A DNA stretch of 64,000 nucleotides from Acidimicrobiales bacterium (GTDB lineage Bacteria; Actinomycetota; Acidimicrobiia; Acidimicrobiales; Aldehydirespiratoraceae): the NCBI GenBank assembly GCA_040219515.1, contig JAVJSI010000010.1, positions 94,557-158,556 of the forward strand. The letters are read 5' to 3'. The notes beneath the pieces were generated by a model. That model was not told where the DNA came from and searched no databases. It worked only from the letters and a program-made list of their open reading frames with translations. The stretch's first letter is position 1; each line of letters starts with the position of its first letter. Position numbers and translations under genes: made by a program. Positions 16,023 to 25,051 of the stretch are shown piece after piece.

Positions 16023-17288
16023 TCAGCCGGGCGGCGCCGGTTTCGTCGTGTGGGCGACGACGACCCTGTTGCCGCCCTGGGTCCTTGCGTGGTCGAGGGC
16101 GCCGGCGGCGCGGTGGAGGATCTCCTCTATCGTGCCGCCGGAGGCCGATCCGATCACGCCGATCGACAACGAGAACGGGGGATCGTCACTGTTCGACTGG
16201 GCCAGTACGAGCTCCTCGCGCAGTCGTTCGAAGGCGCGGGTGGCGTCCTCAGGACTGGTGCGCGGGAGCACGAACAGGAACTCGTCGCCACCGATGCGAC
16301 CGATGACGTCGCCGGGGCGCACGGCCTTGCGGGCCACCCGGGCGATGAGCTGGAGGGCCCGGTCGCCGGCCTCGCGGCCCTCGGTCTCGTTGAGCCGGCT
16401 GAAGCGGTCGATGTCGGCGACGGCGACGGTGAAGGGCTGGCGGTCGCGCAGCATCCGCAGGACGCGTTCCTGCATGGCCGAGCGGTCGGGGAGACCGGTC
16501 AGCTTGTCGATGTCCTCCGCGGTGGCGGCGGTGGAGATCGAGGCGCGCAGGATCGCCAATCGGGCGCCGACCAGGGTGGCGACGTCCTCGAGGAACTTGA
16601 CGTCGTCGCGGCCGGGCTTCTCGCACTCGGGACCGAAGCCGTACATGACGCCGAGGAGCCGTCCCATCACGTTGACCGGGATCGCGATCGCGGACATGGG
16701 CTGGTGCAGGCGTGAGACGAGGTGGGTACAGACGTCGAGGCGGTCGGTGGTGTCGTAGACGATCGTTGTGTTCGTCCTGGCCGCGAGCGACTCCCACGGG
16801 GAGCTGCGGGTGCCTTGCTTGGTCTGATGATCGCCGGTGGCGACCGCGAGCTCCAGCACCGGATCGATCGGGTCGACCAGGTGGAGTTCCACCGGCTGCA
16901 TGGAGAGGTGCTTCTTGAACGCCTCGCGCACGATGTCGATGGCGTCGGCTTCGGTGGGTGCCAGGTCGAGCGCGGCGTCGAGTTCGCGGAGCACAGCCCG
17001 TTCGACCTTCTCGTCGTGCAGCTCGCTCTTCACGGCCGAGAGTCGGCGATTGCTCTCGCGTTCACGGTCGCGATGGCGGCGGCTGAGAAGTGATCGACAG
17101 GCGATGGCCGTGGCGGCAGCGGCGACGATGGCCGGGGCCGCGACCGAGAGGACACCGTCGACGAGGTCGCGCCCGCTGGTGAGGAGGAACACGACGGCCG
17201 CAGTGACGGCGACGGCGAGCGCGACGACGAACGCGACCATGGCAGTGCGGTCGCTCCAGCGTGGTTCGTCTCGTCGTCGGGATTTCAC
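16023..17288 (-). CDS. Membrane-anchored GAF-GGDEF diguanylate cyclase
   Basis: 421 aa. Two transmembrane helices lie near the N-terminus (VAFVVALAVAVTAAVVFLL and VAAPAIVAAAATAIA), followed by a charged coiled-coil-like stretch, a GAF-like domain (about residues 100-240) and a GGDEF domain (about 265-415). The active site is RIGGDEFLFVLPR, intact, so c-di-GMP synthesis from two GTP is expected. The start is GTG 17288, supported by AGGAG 5 bp upstream (17298-17294 on the complementary strand). No inhibitory-site RxxD is obvious five residues before GGDEF. It is convergent with the kinase-like gene, 1 bp apart. Confidence 0.88.
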   Translation of the reverse strand: MKSRRRDEPRWSDRTAMVAFVVALAVAVTAAVVFLLTSGRDLVDGVLSVAAPAIVAAAATAIACRSLLSRRHRDRERESNRRLSAVKSELHDEKVERAVLRELDAALDLAPTEADAIDIVREAFKKHLSMQPVELHLVDPIDPVLELAVATGDHQTKQGTRSSPWESLAARTNTTIVYDTTDRLDVCTHLVSRLHQPMSAIAIPVNVMGRLLGVMYGFGPECEKPGRDDVKFLEDVATLVGARLAILRASISTAATAEDIDKLTGLPDRSAMQERVLRMLRDRQPFTVAVADIDRFSRLNETEGREAGDRALQLIARVARKAVRPGDVIGRIGGDEFLFVLPRTSPEDATRAFERLREELVLAQSNSDDPPFSLSIGVIGSASGGTIEEILHRAAGALDHARTQGGNRVVVAHTTKPAPPG

Positions 17289-17430
17289 GTGGACTCCTAT
17301 CGCACAAAACGGGGCGAAGATGAGGTGAAGCAGTTGGCTCGGGACTGGAATCCGTCCGATGGCGCAGGATCTCGCCGGTGGCCGGATCGGGGGGTTGCCA
17401 GATCCCGTCCGGATCCGTACTCTCGTTGTT

Positions 17431-17446
17431 GTTACCGGTGAGTAAC
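17431..17446. promoter_or_regulatory. Inverted repeat GTTAC-N6-GTAAC upstream of acyl-CoA dehydrogenase
   Basis: GTTACCGGTGAGTAAC has 5-bp perfect arms (17431-17435 and 17442-17446) and lies 23 bp before the acyl-CoA dehydrogenase ATG, just ahead of its ribosome site. The form resembles TetR/FadR-type operators of fatty-acid genes in actinobacteria. The regulator is not encoded nearby, so the assignment is a guess based on shape and position. Confidence 0.45.
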
Positions 17447-17468
17447 CACCCATCTCCAGGAGACCCCC

Positions 17469-18683
17469 ATGGCCGAGTTCTCGCTCGAACTGAATGAAGA
17501 CCAGCTCCAACTCCAGAAGTGGATCCACGAGTTCGCTGTCGATGTCATCCGGCCGGCGGCCGAGGAATGGGACGAGCGTGAAGAGTTCCCGTACCCGATC
17601 GTCCAACAGGCCGCCGAGATCGGCCTCTACGGCTGGGAGTTCATGGCCGAGGGCATGATGGGCGACCCCACCGGTCTGACCATGCCGGTCGCCATCGAAG
17701 AACTGTTCTGGGGCGACGCCGGCATCGGCATGGCCATCATGGGCTCCGGACTCGCCGCCGCCGGAATCGCTGCGTCGGGCACGCCCGAGCAGGTCATGGA
17801 GTGGGTGCCGCAGTGCTACGGCACGCCCGAGAAGCTCGCCCTCGGCGCGTTCGCCGCGTCCGAGCCCGATGCCGGTTCCGACGTCGGCGGCTACCGCACC
17901 CGGGCCGTCTACGACGAGGCCAAGGACGAGTGGGTCCTCAACGGCACCAAGGCGTGGATCACCAACGGCGGCATCGCCGACATCCACGTCGTCGTCGGCG
18001 TGGTCGATCCCGAACTCGGGACGAAGGGCCACGCCAGCTTCATCGTGCCGCCCAACACCAAGGGCCTGTCCATGGGCCAGAAGTACAAGAAGCACGGCAT
18101 CCGTGCGTCGCACACCGCCGAGGTCGTGCTCGACGACGTCCGTGTCCCCGGCTCGTGTCTGCTCGGTGGCAAGGAGAAGCTCGACGAGCGCCTCGCCCGA
18201 GTCCGCCGTGGCGAGAAGGGCAACTCCCAAGCTGCGATGCAGACCTTCGAGGCGACCCGCCCCGCCGTGGGAGCCCAGGCGCTCGGCGTCGCCCGTGCCG
18301 CCTACGAGTACTCGCTCGAGTACGCCAAGGAGCGCCACGCGTTCGGCCGGGCGATCATCATGAACCAGTCGATCGCGTTCATGCTCGCCGACATGGCGAC
18401 CGAGATCGACGCCAGCCGCATGCTGATCTGGCGGGCGGCCTGGATGGGCAAGAACGGCGAGTTCAAGAACGCCGAGGGCTCCATGGCCAAGATGAAGGCC
18501 GGCCGCACCGCCACCTGGGTGACCGAACGGGCCATCCAGATCCTGGGCGGCTACGGCTACACCCGCGAGTACCCCGTCGAGCGCTGGCACCGTGACGCAA
18601 AGATCCACGACATCTTCGAAGGCACCGAACAGATCCAGCAGCTCGTGATCAGCCGGGCCATCTCCGGTCTGCGCATCGAGTAA
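17469..18683 (+). CDS. Acyl-CoA dehydrogenase
   Basis: 404-aa FAD enzyme for alpha,beta-dehydrogenation of an acyl-CoA thioester, the first step of beta-oxidation. FAD/substrate contacts are visible in GAFAASEPDAGSDVGG and NGTKAWITNGG. The C-terminal active-site segment IFEGTEQIQQLVISR carries the catalytic-type Glu (short-/medium-chain enzyme position). Length is normal. The ATG at 17469 has AGGAG 7-8 bp upstream. A palindrome at 17431-17446 may control it. It ends with a strong terminator hairpin. Acyl chain length and natural substrate cannot be read from sequence. Confidence 0.92.
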   Translation: MAEFSLELNEDQLQLQKWIHEFAVDVIRPAAEEWDEREEFPYPIVQQAAEIGLYGWEFMAEGMMGDPTGLTMPVAIEELFWGDAGIGMAIMGSGLAAAGIAASGTPEQVMEWVPQCYGTPEKLALGAFAASEPDAGSDVGGYRTRAVYDEAKDEWVLNGTKAWITNGGIADIHVVVGVVDPELGTKGHASFIVPPNTKGLSMGQKYKKHGIRASHTAEVVLDDVRVPGSCLLGGKEKLDERLARVRRGEKGNSQAAMQTFEATRPAVGAQALGVARAAYEYSLEYAKERHAFGRAIIMNQSIAFMLADMATEIDASRMLIWRAAWMGKNGEFKNAEGSMAKMKAGRTATWVTERAIQILGGYGYTREYPVERWHRDAKIHDIFEGTEQIQQLVISRAISGLRIE

Positions 18684-18691
18684 TCGGCAAA

Positions 18692-18709
18692 ACGTCCCCG
18701 CGGGGACGT
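18692..18709. terminator. Bidirectional terminator hairpin
   Basis: ACGTCCCCGCGGGGACGT is an 18-bp perfect palindrome between the stops of two convergent genes (acyl-CoA dehydrogenase and the toxin-like gene). It is preceded by GGCAAAA on the plus strand, so the leftward transcript would end in a short U run after the stem, while the rightward one has no T tract. It probably stops transcription from both sides. Confidence 0.65.
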
Positions 18710-18719
18710 CGTCGGGTGC

Positions 18720-19013
18720 TCAGCGTTCGAGGTCCAACGAGATGACCTCGACAGTGTCATCGGGTCGGAGATCGGCGTAGACGGCGACGAAGGGCACGGT
18801 CATTCCTGCGGTGACCATGATCCGGGTGCGGGTGTCTGGCGCCGGGATCATGGTGCCTTCGTAGTCTTCGGCGAGGGTGTCGATGATCGCGGTCAGGTCG
18901 TGGAGCATGAAGTCGGCCGTGGACGGCTCGCCGCTGGCAGATCGTTCGTCGGGAAGTAGTTGATCGAGGCGATCGAAGAACTGGGGAAGTACGGTGACGC
19001 GGCGCCGCGTCAC
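18720..19013 (-). CDS. Small protein, candidate RelE/ParE-type toxin
   Basis: 97 aa. The layout is a basic N-terminal strand (MTRRRVTVLP), two helices (QFFDRLDQLLP and ADFMLHDLTAIIDTLAED), then three strands ending VPFVAVYADLRPDDTVEVISLDLE. This order (beta, two helices, three beta strands ending in a V-x-V-x-x-x-x-L strand) resembles the RelE/ParE toxin fold. No family can be named with certainty. Its GTG start overlaps the stop of a 59-aa protein by 4 bp (GTGA), the typical coupling of toxin-antitoxin pairs, antitoxin first. It could equally be an unrelated small conserved pair. Confidence 0.5.
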   Translation of the reverse strand: MTRRRVTVLPQFFDRLDQLLPDERSASGEPSTADFMLHDLTAIIDTLAEDYEGTMIPAPDTRTRIMVTAGMTVPFVAVYADLRPDDTVEVISLDLER

Positions 19014-19189
19014 TTCTGATCGGCGCGTTCGGCGCCGAGTCGTTTCGCGGTCTCGAAGATCCGACCCCGAAACTCCTCGGGGATCTCGGCGGGGTCAGTC
19101 ACGATCCGGTCACGGAACGCCTTGGCCCGCTGATCCGGCGTCATGGCATCAAGTTCTTCGGCGGTGAGGGTCTCGTACTTGTCGGCCAT
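19010..19189 (-). CDS. Small acidic protein, candidate antitoxin partner
   Basis: 59 aa, short, helical-looking and charged: MADKYETLTAEELDAMTPDQ at the N-terminus, then a helix with Arg/Lys/Asp and a tail rich in Arg and Lys (AKRLGAERADQK). Size, gene order and the 4-bp GTGA overlap with the downstream 97-aa gene fit the antitoxin of a type II module. No ribbon-helix-helix or helix-turn-helix is obvious, so DNA binding is not shown. The start is ATG 19189. Confidence 0.5.
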   Translation of the reverse strand: MADKYETLTAEELDAMTPDQRAKAFRDRIVTDPAEIPEEFRGRIFETAKRLGAERADQK

Positions 19190-19326
19190 TGGTAAGACTG
19201 TACCTCTGCCGGCTGACACGCTTCGGGGCGCCAAACTGTCGGTTCCGGGTTCCCGGCACTCGGTGTTGACCGCGACGCTTTCACGCTGCTCGCTGACCCG
19301 CGCCCGGGTGCCGTAGCGTCGGGTCA

Positions 19327-21375
19327 GTGCACGACGTCGACCCGCCATCCGGCCCGCCCGAACCGATCGCCCGGACGGTCCCGCACCGGTGGGGTCGCCC
19401 GAGCGGGCCGGTCGACGATCCGTACGCCTGGCTGCGCGACCGCGACGACCCGGAGACCATCGCCTACCTGCAGGCGGAGAACGCCTACTGCGACGCCTGG
19501 TTCGCCGACCGGGCGGCACTCGTCGACGAGTTGTTCGGCGAGATCCGGTCGCGCGTCCAGGAAGACGACGTGTCGGCACCGGTGCGCAAGGGCGAGTGGT
19601 ACTACGCATCGCAGACCCACGAGGGTCAGAGCTATCCGACCCACAGCCGTGGTCGGACGGCGGCGATGGCCACCGACGACGTCCTGCTCGATCAGAACGT
19701 CGAGGCGGACGGTCACGACTTCTTCGACCTGGCGGCATTCGAGATCAGCCCCGATCACGGCCGCCTGGCGTGGTCGGCCGACACGGCCGGCGACGAACAC
19801 TTCACCCTCCGGATCCGCGACCTCGGCCGCGGCGTCGACCTCGATGACGAGGTGCACGACACGACATATGCCGGTGTTGCGTGGTCGGCCGACGGTCGGT
19901 TCGTGTTCTACGTGGCACCCGACGACCAGGAACGCCCGTTCCGGGTCATGCGCCACGAGGTCGGCACCGGCCAGTCCGACGACGTCGAGGTGTACCGCGA
20001 CGACGACGAGCGGTTCTTCGTCGGCGTCGAGGCGACGCGCAGCGGCCAGTGGATCGTGATCGGATCGGTCAGCAAGACGTCGTCGGAGTTCGCGTTGATC
20101 CCCGCTGCGGCGCCGACATCGGCGCCGACCGTGGTCCGGCCACGGGTCGCCGACGTCGAGTACCGCGTCGACCACTGGGTCGACCGCTTCGTGATCCTCA
20201 CCAACGACGACGCGGTCGACTTCCGGGTCATGGAGGCGTCGCTCGGGGACCCCGGCGAGTGGACCGAGCTCGTGCCCCACGAGCCGGGACGCCGAATCGT
20301 GACGATCGAACCGTTCGCCGGCCATCTCGCGCTGCTCGAGTGGCGCGAAGCTCAGCCGCAGGTGCGGGTGGTCACCGGCGACGGGGCCGACCGACTGCTC
20401 GACATCGACCCCGAACCCCACGACATCGAGTTCGGGCACAACGAGGAGTGGTTGACGAGCGTCGTCCGTCTCACGCACCAGTCCCTGACCTCGCCGGCGC
20501 GGGTGATCGACGTCGGGCTCGACGACGGCGACATCACCGTCGTGAAGCAGATGCCGACCCCGAACGTCGACCTCGGCGACTACACCGCGACCCGGCGATG
20601 GGCCACGGCCGCCGACGGCACCAAGGTGCCGGTCGACGTCGTCCGTCACGTCGACACCCCCGTCGACGGCACTGCACCGTGCTGCGTCTACGGCTACGGG
20701 TCCTACGAGGTCTCCCTGCCGCCGTGGTTCTCGGTCGCCCGGCTGTCGCTGCTGGACCGCGGCGTCGTGTGGGCCCTCGTGCATCCGCGCGGCGGCGGCG
20801 AACTCGGTCGGCAGTGGTACCTCGACGGCAAGCTGCTCTCGAAACGCAACACGTTCACCGACACGCTGGCGGCGACCGACCACCTGGTCGACGTCGGCGT
20901 CGCTCATCCCGAGCGGCTGGCCATTCGCGGCGGGAGCGCGGGCGGGCTGCTGGTCGGTGCCTGCATCACGATGCGCCCCGAGCGCTACGCCGCCGCGGTG
21001 GCCGAGGTGCCGTTCGTCGACGTGACGACGACGATGAGCGACCCGACCCTTCCGCTGACGGTCACCGAGTGGGAGGAATGGGGCGACCCTCGCGACGAGC
21101 CGCACGCGTCCTACATCGCCGGGTACTCGCCCTACGACAACACGGTGGCGGCCGACTATCCGGCCGTGTACGTGACGGCCGGGCTCAACGACCCGCGGGT
21201 GAGCTTCCACGAGCCGGCGAAGTGGACCGCGAAGCTGCGCTCGGCGCGGACCAACGACGCACTCGTGCTGTTGCACACCGAGATGGGCGCCGGCCACGCC
21301 GGCCCGAGCGGGCGCTACGACGCCTGGCGTGACGAGGCCAAGGTCATCGCGTTCCTGCTGGATGCCCTCGGCTGA
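19327..21375 (+). CDS. Prolyl oligopeptidase family serine peptidase (oligopeptidase B-like)
   Basis: 682 aa, no signal peptide, predicted cytoplasmic. The N-terminal HRWGRPSGPVDDPYAWLRD is typical of S9A enzymes, followed by the seven-bladed propeller region (about residues 60-400) that filters substrates by size. The C-terminal alpha/beta hydrolase domain has the nucleophile in RGGSAGGLLVG (about residue 537), the Asp in GLNDPRVSFHEPAKW and the His in MGAGHAGPSGR. It cleaves short peptides after basic residues (oligopeptidase B) or Pro. The start is GTG 19327, with TAGCGT (19314-19319) 7 bp upstream, consistent with leaderless transcription. Confidence 0.9.
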   Translation: MHDVDPPSGPPEPIARTVPHRWGRPSGPVDDPYAWLRDRDDPETIAYLQAENAYCDAWFADRAALVDELFGEIRSRVQEDDVSAPVRKGEWYYASQTHEGQSYPTHSRGRTAAMATDDVLLDQNVEADGHDFFDLAAFEISPDHGRLAWSADTAGDEHFTLRIRDLGRGVDLDDEVHDTTYAGVAWSADGRFVFYVAPDDQERPFRVMRHEVGTGQSDDVEVYRDDDERFFVGVEATRSGQWIVIGSVSKTSSEFALIPAAAPTSAPTVVRPRVADVEYRVDHWVDRFVILTNDDAVDFRVMEASLGDPGEWTELVPHEPGRRIVTIEPFAGHLALLEWREAQPQVRVVTGDGADRLLDIDPEPHDIEFGHNEEWLTSVVRLTHQSLTSPARVIDVGLDDGDITVVKQMPTPNVDLGDYTATRRWATAADGTKVPVDVVRHVDTPVDGTAPCCVYGYGSYEVSLPPWFSVARLSLLDRGVVWALVHPRGGGELGRQWYLDGKLLSKRNTFTDTLAATDHLVDVGVAHPERLAIRGGSAGGLLVGACITMRPERYAAAVAEVPFVDVTTTMSDPTLPLTVTEWEEWGDPRDEPHASYIAGYSPYDNTVAADYPAVYVTAGLNDPRVSFHEPAKWTAKLRSARTNDALVLLHTEMGAGHAGPSGRYDAWRDEAKVIAFLLDALG

Positions 21376-21647
21376 GCCGGCAGGTGCCGTCGCGATCTGC
21401 GGTGGGCCGGGTCGGGGGCGATGTCACGGCTCATTCGGTTGACGTGTTCGATGACGATCGCGTCGCGACCATCGATGACCCCGATGGTCACCTCGAACAT
21501 CGTGACACGCACCGAGGCCACACATGACCTCGCAGACACGACGGAACGCGCTCACTTCGCCGCCAGGTGACGCGGCGTGCACCTCTCATCCCCAGGGACC
21601 AGAACGTGGATGAATGGCTGTGGATATGCCTCCACTACGGTGCCTCC
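21376..21647. other. Intergenic region, 272 bp
   Basis: No gene is supported here. An in-frame extension of the downstream selenoprotein gene starts at GTG 21567, but the residues it adds (27 aa) do not look like the family start and the sequence lacks a ribosome site. The last 12 bp hold the TACGGT box (21636-21641), 6 bp before ATG 21648, which is the likely leaderless promoter of that gene. Confidence 0.5.
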
Positions 21648-22754
21648 ATGATCGTCGATGACCTCACCGTGGATCGCCGGGCCTTCGAGGCGCGCACCGG
21701 TTGGCAGCTCAAGCCGGAAGGCGCGTGCAAGGGGGAGCTCTGCATTCCGTTGGTCGAGCCGTCGGTGGGGGACACGGTCCAGCTCGATGTGATCGCGGAC
21801 CAGCTCGGCCTGGCGCTCGTCCACGATCCCGACGTCGGGCTCTGGGCCACCGGTCCCGAGACCATCGGCGCTCGGGCCCTCGCCACCGCCCAGGCCCCCA
21901 ACCTCACGCTCCCCGGCCTCGACGGATCCACGTTCGAGCTGGATTCGCTGCGGGGAAAGAAGGTCGTCCTCTACGCCTGGGCACCGTATTGAGGTTGCTC
22001 CGGTGACCTGCCCGTGTGGCAGGCATTCCGCGAGCAGGTGAAGGACAAGGGCGTCGAGATCGTCACCGTGGGCATGGATGCCGCCGGCGCGGAGGCCTGC
22101 CGTCCGTTCATCGAGGCGGCGTCGCCCGCCCACCCGTCGCTGATCGACACCACGCACCGCATGGCCGAGCAGTTCGGCGTGATCAACATTCCCAACGCGG
22201 TGTGGATCGACGAAGAAGGGATCATCGTGCGTCCGGCCGAGCTCGCGACGGCACCGCCGTCGATCAGCAACGACCGCAAGAATCCGATGGCGGGGATGAC
22301 CGAGATCCCGGCGCGGATGATGGACATCTTCACCGAAGCGATGCAGTTCGAGGCCGACCCGGCCGCCTACGAGGCCGCGCTGCGGGACTGGATCGAGCAC
22401 GGTTCGGCCAGCCGCTTCGCGCTCGGCCCCGCCGAGGTCGTCGAGCGTTCACGGCCTCGCAGCGCCGACACCTCGAAGGGGCAGGCCCACTTCGAGCTGG
22501 CCTGTCACCTCGAGCAGGCGGGTGACCACGAGGCTGCCATCGGTCACTTCCGCGAGGCGCATCGGCTGGTGCCCGACAACTTCGCCTACCGCCGCCAGGC
22601 CTGGTCGCTCGAACCGGCGCCCGAGGGCCCGATCCAGCGCTTCTGGCAGGGCCCGGTCGAGGGAGCGGAAGACGACTGGCCCTACGACAGCGAGTGGCTG
22701 AGCGACGTGCGAGCGATGGGCCCGGCCAACTACTACCCCAAGGTCGATCTCTGA
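21648..22754 (+). CDS. Predicted selenocysteine-containing thioredoxin-like protein (in-frame UGA at codon 115)
   Basis: 368 aa if UGA 21990-21992 is read as selenocysteine. The frame is open on both sides, and the two halves form one redoxin domain: LPGLDGSTFELDSLRGKKVV before, then VLYAWAPY-U-GCSGDLPVW, then EIVTVGMD, a cis-Pro loop in INIPNAVWIDEEG and a C-terminal TPR-like helix pair (HLEQAGDHEAAIGHFREAHR). The U-G-C replaces the redox Cys site of TlpA/AhpC-like proteins. An N-terminal module (residues 1-90) has two Cys (ACKGELC). A SECIS-like hairpin follows at the right distance. The start ATG 21648 has TACGGT 6 bp upstream. Its end overlaps the convergent GGDEF-EAL gene by 22 bp. It is predicted to be a cytoplasmic reductase; the substrate is unknown. 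Confidence 0.85.
21990..22023 (+). promoter_or_regulatory. UGA codon plus bacterial SECIS-like hairpin
   Basis: After UGA (21990-21992), CCTGCC (22007-22012) and GGCAGG (22018-22023) form a perfect 6-bp stem closing a 5-nt loop CGTGT. The loop starts 20 nt after the UGA, and a G lies in its first two bases. Both features match published bacterial SECIS rules (small apical loop, G in the first two positions, about 16-37 nt from the UGA). SelB would bind here to deliver Sec-tRNA. Confidence 0.7.
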
Positions 22755-25051
22755 CGAGCGGGTCCCACGTCCCGCCGCTCCGGCCGGCCGAGGTCGGGGT
22801 TCGGTGTCGGCCTCGCGAAGAAGTACCCCTGCCCGAGCCGGCAACCCAACTGCGACAGGGTCTGTGCCTGCTCCGCGGTCTCGATTCCCTCGGCGATCAC
22901 GTCGAGGTCGAGCTCCGCCGCCAGGGAGAGAATCGTGCGGACGATGGCGATGTTGTTGCTGGCGCCACCGATCTCAGCCACGAAGCTGCGGTCGATCTTC
23001 AGGCTGTCGACCGGGAGCATTCGCAGATACGTGAGCGACGAGTATCCAGTGCCGAAGTCATCCATCGAGAGCCGCACCCCGAGTTGGCGCAGTTCGGCCA
23101 ACGCGTGGAGAGACACGTCCAGGTCGTCGATGATGGCGGTCTCGGTGATCTCGAGAACCAGCGCGTCCGGCGGTAGCGAAACCGACTCGAGGATGCGGCG
23201 CACGCGGGCCGGGAACAGTTGGTCGCTCAGCTGTCGCGGGGAGACGTTCACGCTGATGTACAGACCTGGTTGGTCGGCGTCGGTGCTGTCGCCGCTGCGC
23301 CATTCAGCGAGCTGACGACATGCGACCTCCAGGACCCAGTCGCCGATCAGACCGATCAATCCCGCTCGCTCCGCGATCGAGATGAACTCATCGGGTCCGA
23401 CGGTGCCCAGCCGCCGGTTGGTCCAGCGCACCAAGGCCTCGCACCCGACCGGGTTCTGAGCGGGAAGCGAAACGATGGGCTGGTAGACGACGGAGAGTTC
23501 GTCGCGAGCGATCGCCCCGCGGAGCTCCACCTCGATCTCGGTGCGGCGTCTGGTGCGGATTTCGAGTTCGTCGTCGAACAGCACCGCCATCAACTCGGGA
23601 CGTCGTTTGCTCTCGTAGAGCGCAACGTCGGAACGACGGAACAACTCCGTCGCCGACACGGTGTCGTCGCCGACCGCCCACGCAACGCCGACGCTCGCCG
23701 AGAGGTGGTGCTCCAACCCGTCGATCTCGACCGGTAGTTCGAGCGCCTGCGCCACCTGGGCCGCGATTGCGGTGAGGGGTTCCCTGCTCTCGACCCGGTC
23801 GCAGAGCACGGCGAACTCATCGCCACCCATCCGGGCGATGAGGCCGTCGGAACCCACGCAGGACGCCATCCGGCGCGCGACAACCCCGAGAACACCGTCC
23901 CCCGCAGGGTGACCATGGCGGTCGTTGATCTTCTTGAAATCGTCCAGGTCGATCAGCACGATCCCGACGCCGGACCCGTCCGACTGTCGCCGCTCGAACG
24001 CCTGGCGAAGTCGATCACCGAACAACACGCGGTTGGGGAGACCGGTCAGTCCGTCGTGGGTGGCCTGCACGGTCAGAAGGGTGTTCACCTCCTCCCGGTC
24101 AGCGAGTTCGCTCATCGTCGAGGCGACCACGAAGCTGGTGACGAGGGCGATCGCGAGAAAGAACTGGATCGAGATCACGTGGGGTTCGCCGTCACCGGCT
24201 GCGAACGGTCCCCAGCCGTGCGAGGTCGCGATGTTCGCGGCGAGTGAGACGATGAAACCTGCCCCGGCCGCCGACCGCAGGCCGAATCGCATCCCGGTCC
24301 ACAGGAGGACGACCAGGACGAGATAGGGCACCAGGGCCGAACCCGTCGGGCCGAGGTTCGCGAAGCTGAGAGCCACAGCGGACACCATCAGGGTGCCGAG
24401 GGCGAATCGCTCACGGCCGTTGCGGGGGGTACCCCGCCGACTCGTGTACGTCATGAGGAGCGGGACCATCACGAGTACGCCCAGGCCGTCGCCGACGACC
24501 CATTCGAGCCAGGTGCTGCTCCATGACCGGTCGTAGGCGCTCAGGGTGCCCGCCGTACCGATCGTCGCGCCGACGACCGGGGCCAACACGACTGCGCCGA
24601 GAAAGAAGATCGCCGTCATGCCGTCCTGACGGGAGTCACGGGAATTGCCGTAGCGGCGCAGGATCGTTGCGCCCAAGGCGGGCTCGACGACGTTCGCCAC
24701 TGCCCACCAGATCGCCGGAACGAGCGGCATCATGCCCAGCGCGAACGCGAGGGCGGTCGGCGACACGATGCCGGCGATCACCCATCCCCACCGGCGCACC
24801 GGAACGACCAGCATTGCCACGACCGCCAACCCCGCCGCCGGCCAGAATCCCGCGGACGTGGTGGTGACGTCACCCCGCCAGACGACCGTCAGGCTGAGCA
24901 CGATGCACAACGCCCCGACCACAGCGGAGATACGCAGGCCCGAGGTCGAGGCGATCGTGTCGCCATCGAGGGACCCGCCGCGCAGCGTACGAATCGTCCA
25001 TGGCGCGGGCGACGGCGGGTACTCCGCTCCCGGGAACGATTCACTCTTCAT
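22733..25051 (-). CDS. MASE1-GGDEF-EAL bifunctional c-di-GMP enzyme
   Basis: 772 aa. About eight transmembrane helices span residues 40-310, with the MASE1-like start TTTSAGFWPAAGLAVVAML. The GGDEF domain (about 335-490) has the intact site ARMGGDEFAVLCDR. The EAL domain (about 510-755) has GCEALVRW and the DDFGTGYSSL and KIDRSF motifs, so phosphodiesterase activity is also possible. Either the synthetic or the degrading activity may dominate. It probably senses a signal through the membrane region. The C-terminal coding end overlaps the convergent selenoprotein gene by 22 bp. Confidence 0.9.
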   Translation of the reverse strand: MKSESFPGAEYPPSPAPWTIRTLRGGSLDGDTIASTSGLRISAVVGALCIVLSLTVVWRGDVTTTSAGFWPAAGLAVVAMLVVPVRRWGWVIAGIVSPTALAFALGMMPLVPAIWWAVANVVEPALGATILRRYGNSRDSRQDGMTAIFFLGAVVLAPVVGATIGTAGTLSAYDRSWSSTWLEWVVGDGLGVLVMVPLLMTYTSRRGTPRNGRERFALGTLMVSAVALSFANLGPTGSALVPYLVLVVLLWTGMRFGLRSAAGAGFIVSLAANIATSHGWGPFAAGDGEPHVISIQFFLAIALVTSFVVASTMSELADREEVNTLLTVQATHDGLTGLPNRVLFGDRLRQAFERRQSDGSGVGIVLIDLDDFKKINDRHGHPAGDGVLGVVARRMASCVGSDGLIARMGGDEFAVLCDRVESREPLTAIAAQVAQALELPVEIDGLEHHLSASVGVAWAVGDDTVSATELFRRSDVALYESKRRPELMAVLFDDELEIRTRRRTEIEVELRGAIARDELSVVYQPIVSLPAQNPVGCEALVRWTNRRLGTVGPDEFISIAERAGLIGLIGDWVLEVACRQLAEWRSGDSTDADQPGLYISVNVSPRQLSDQLFPARVRRILESVSLPPDALVLEITETAIIDDLDVSLHALAELRQLGVRLSMDDFGTGYSSLTYLRMLPVDSLKIDRSFVAEIGGASNNIAIVRTILSLAAELDLDVIAEGIETAEQAQTLSQLGCRLGQGYFFARPTPNPDLGRPERRDVGPARQRSTLG

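Noticed and set aside
19241..19262. tRNA T-arm-like sequence GGTTCCGGGTTCCCGGCA
   Set aside because: No acceptor stem, D-arm or anticodon arm can be folded around it.
21567..22754. Pseudogene or two separate genes at the UGA of the thioredoxin-like protein
   Set aside because: Both halves are in the same frame and make one domain. The UGA is at the redox site, and a SECIS-like hairpin follows, so a nonsense mutation is unlikely.
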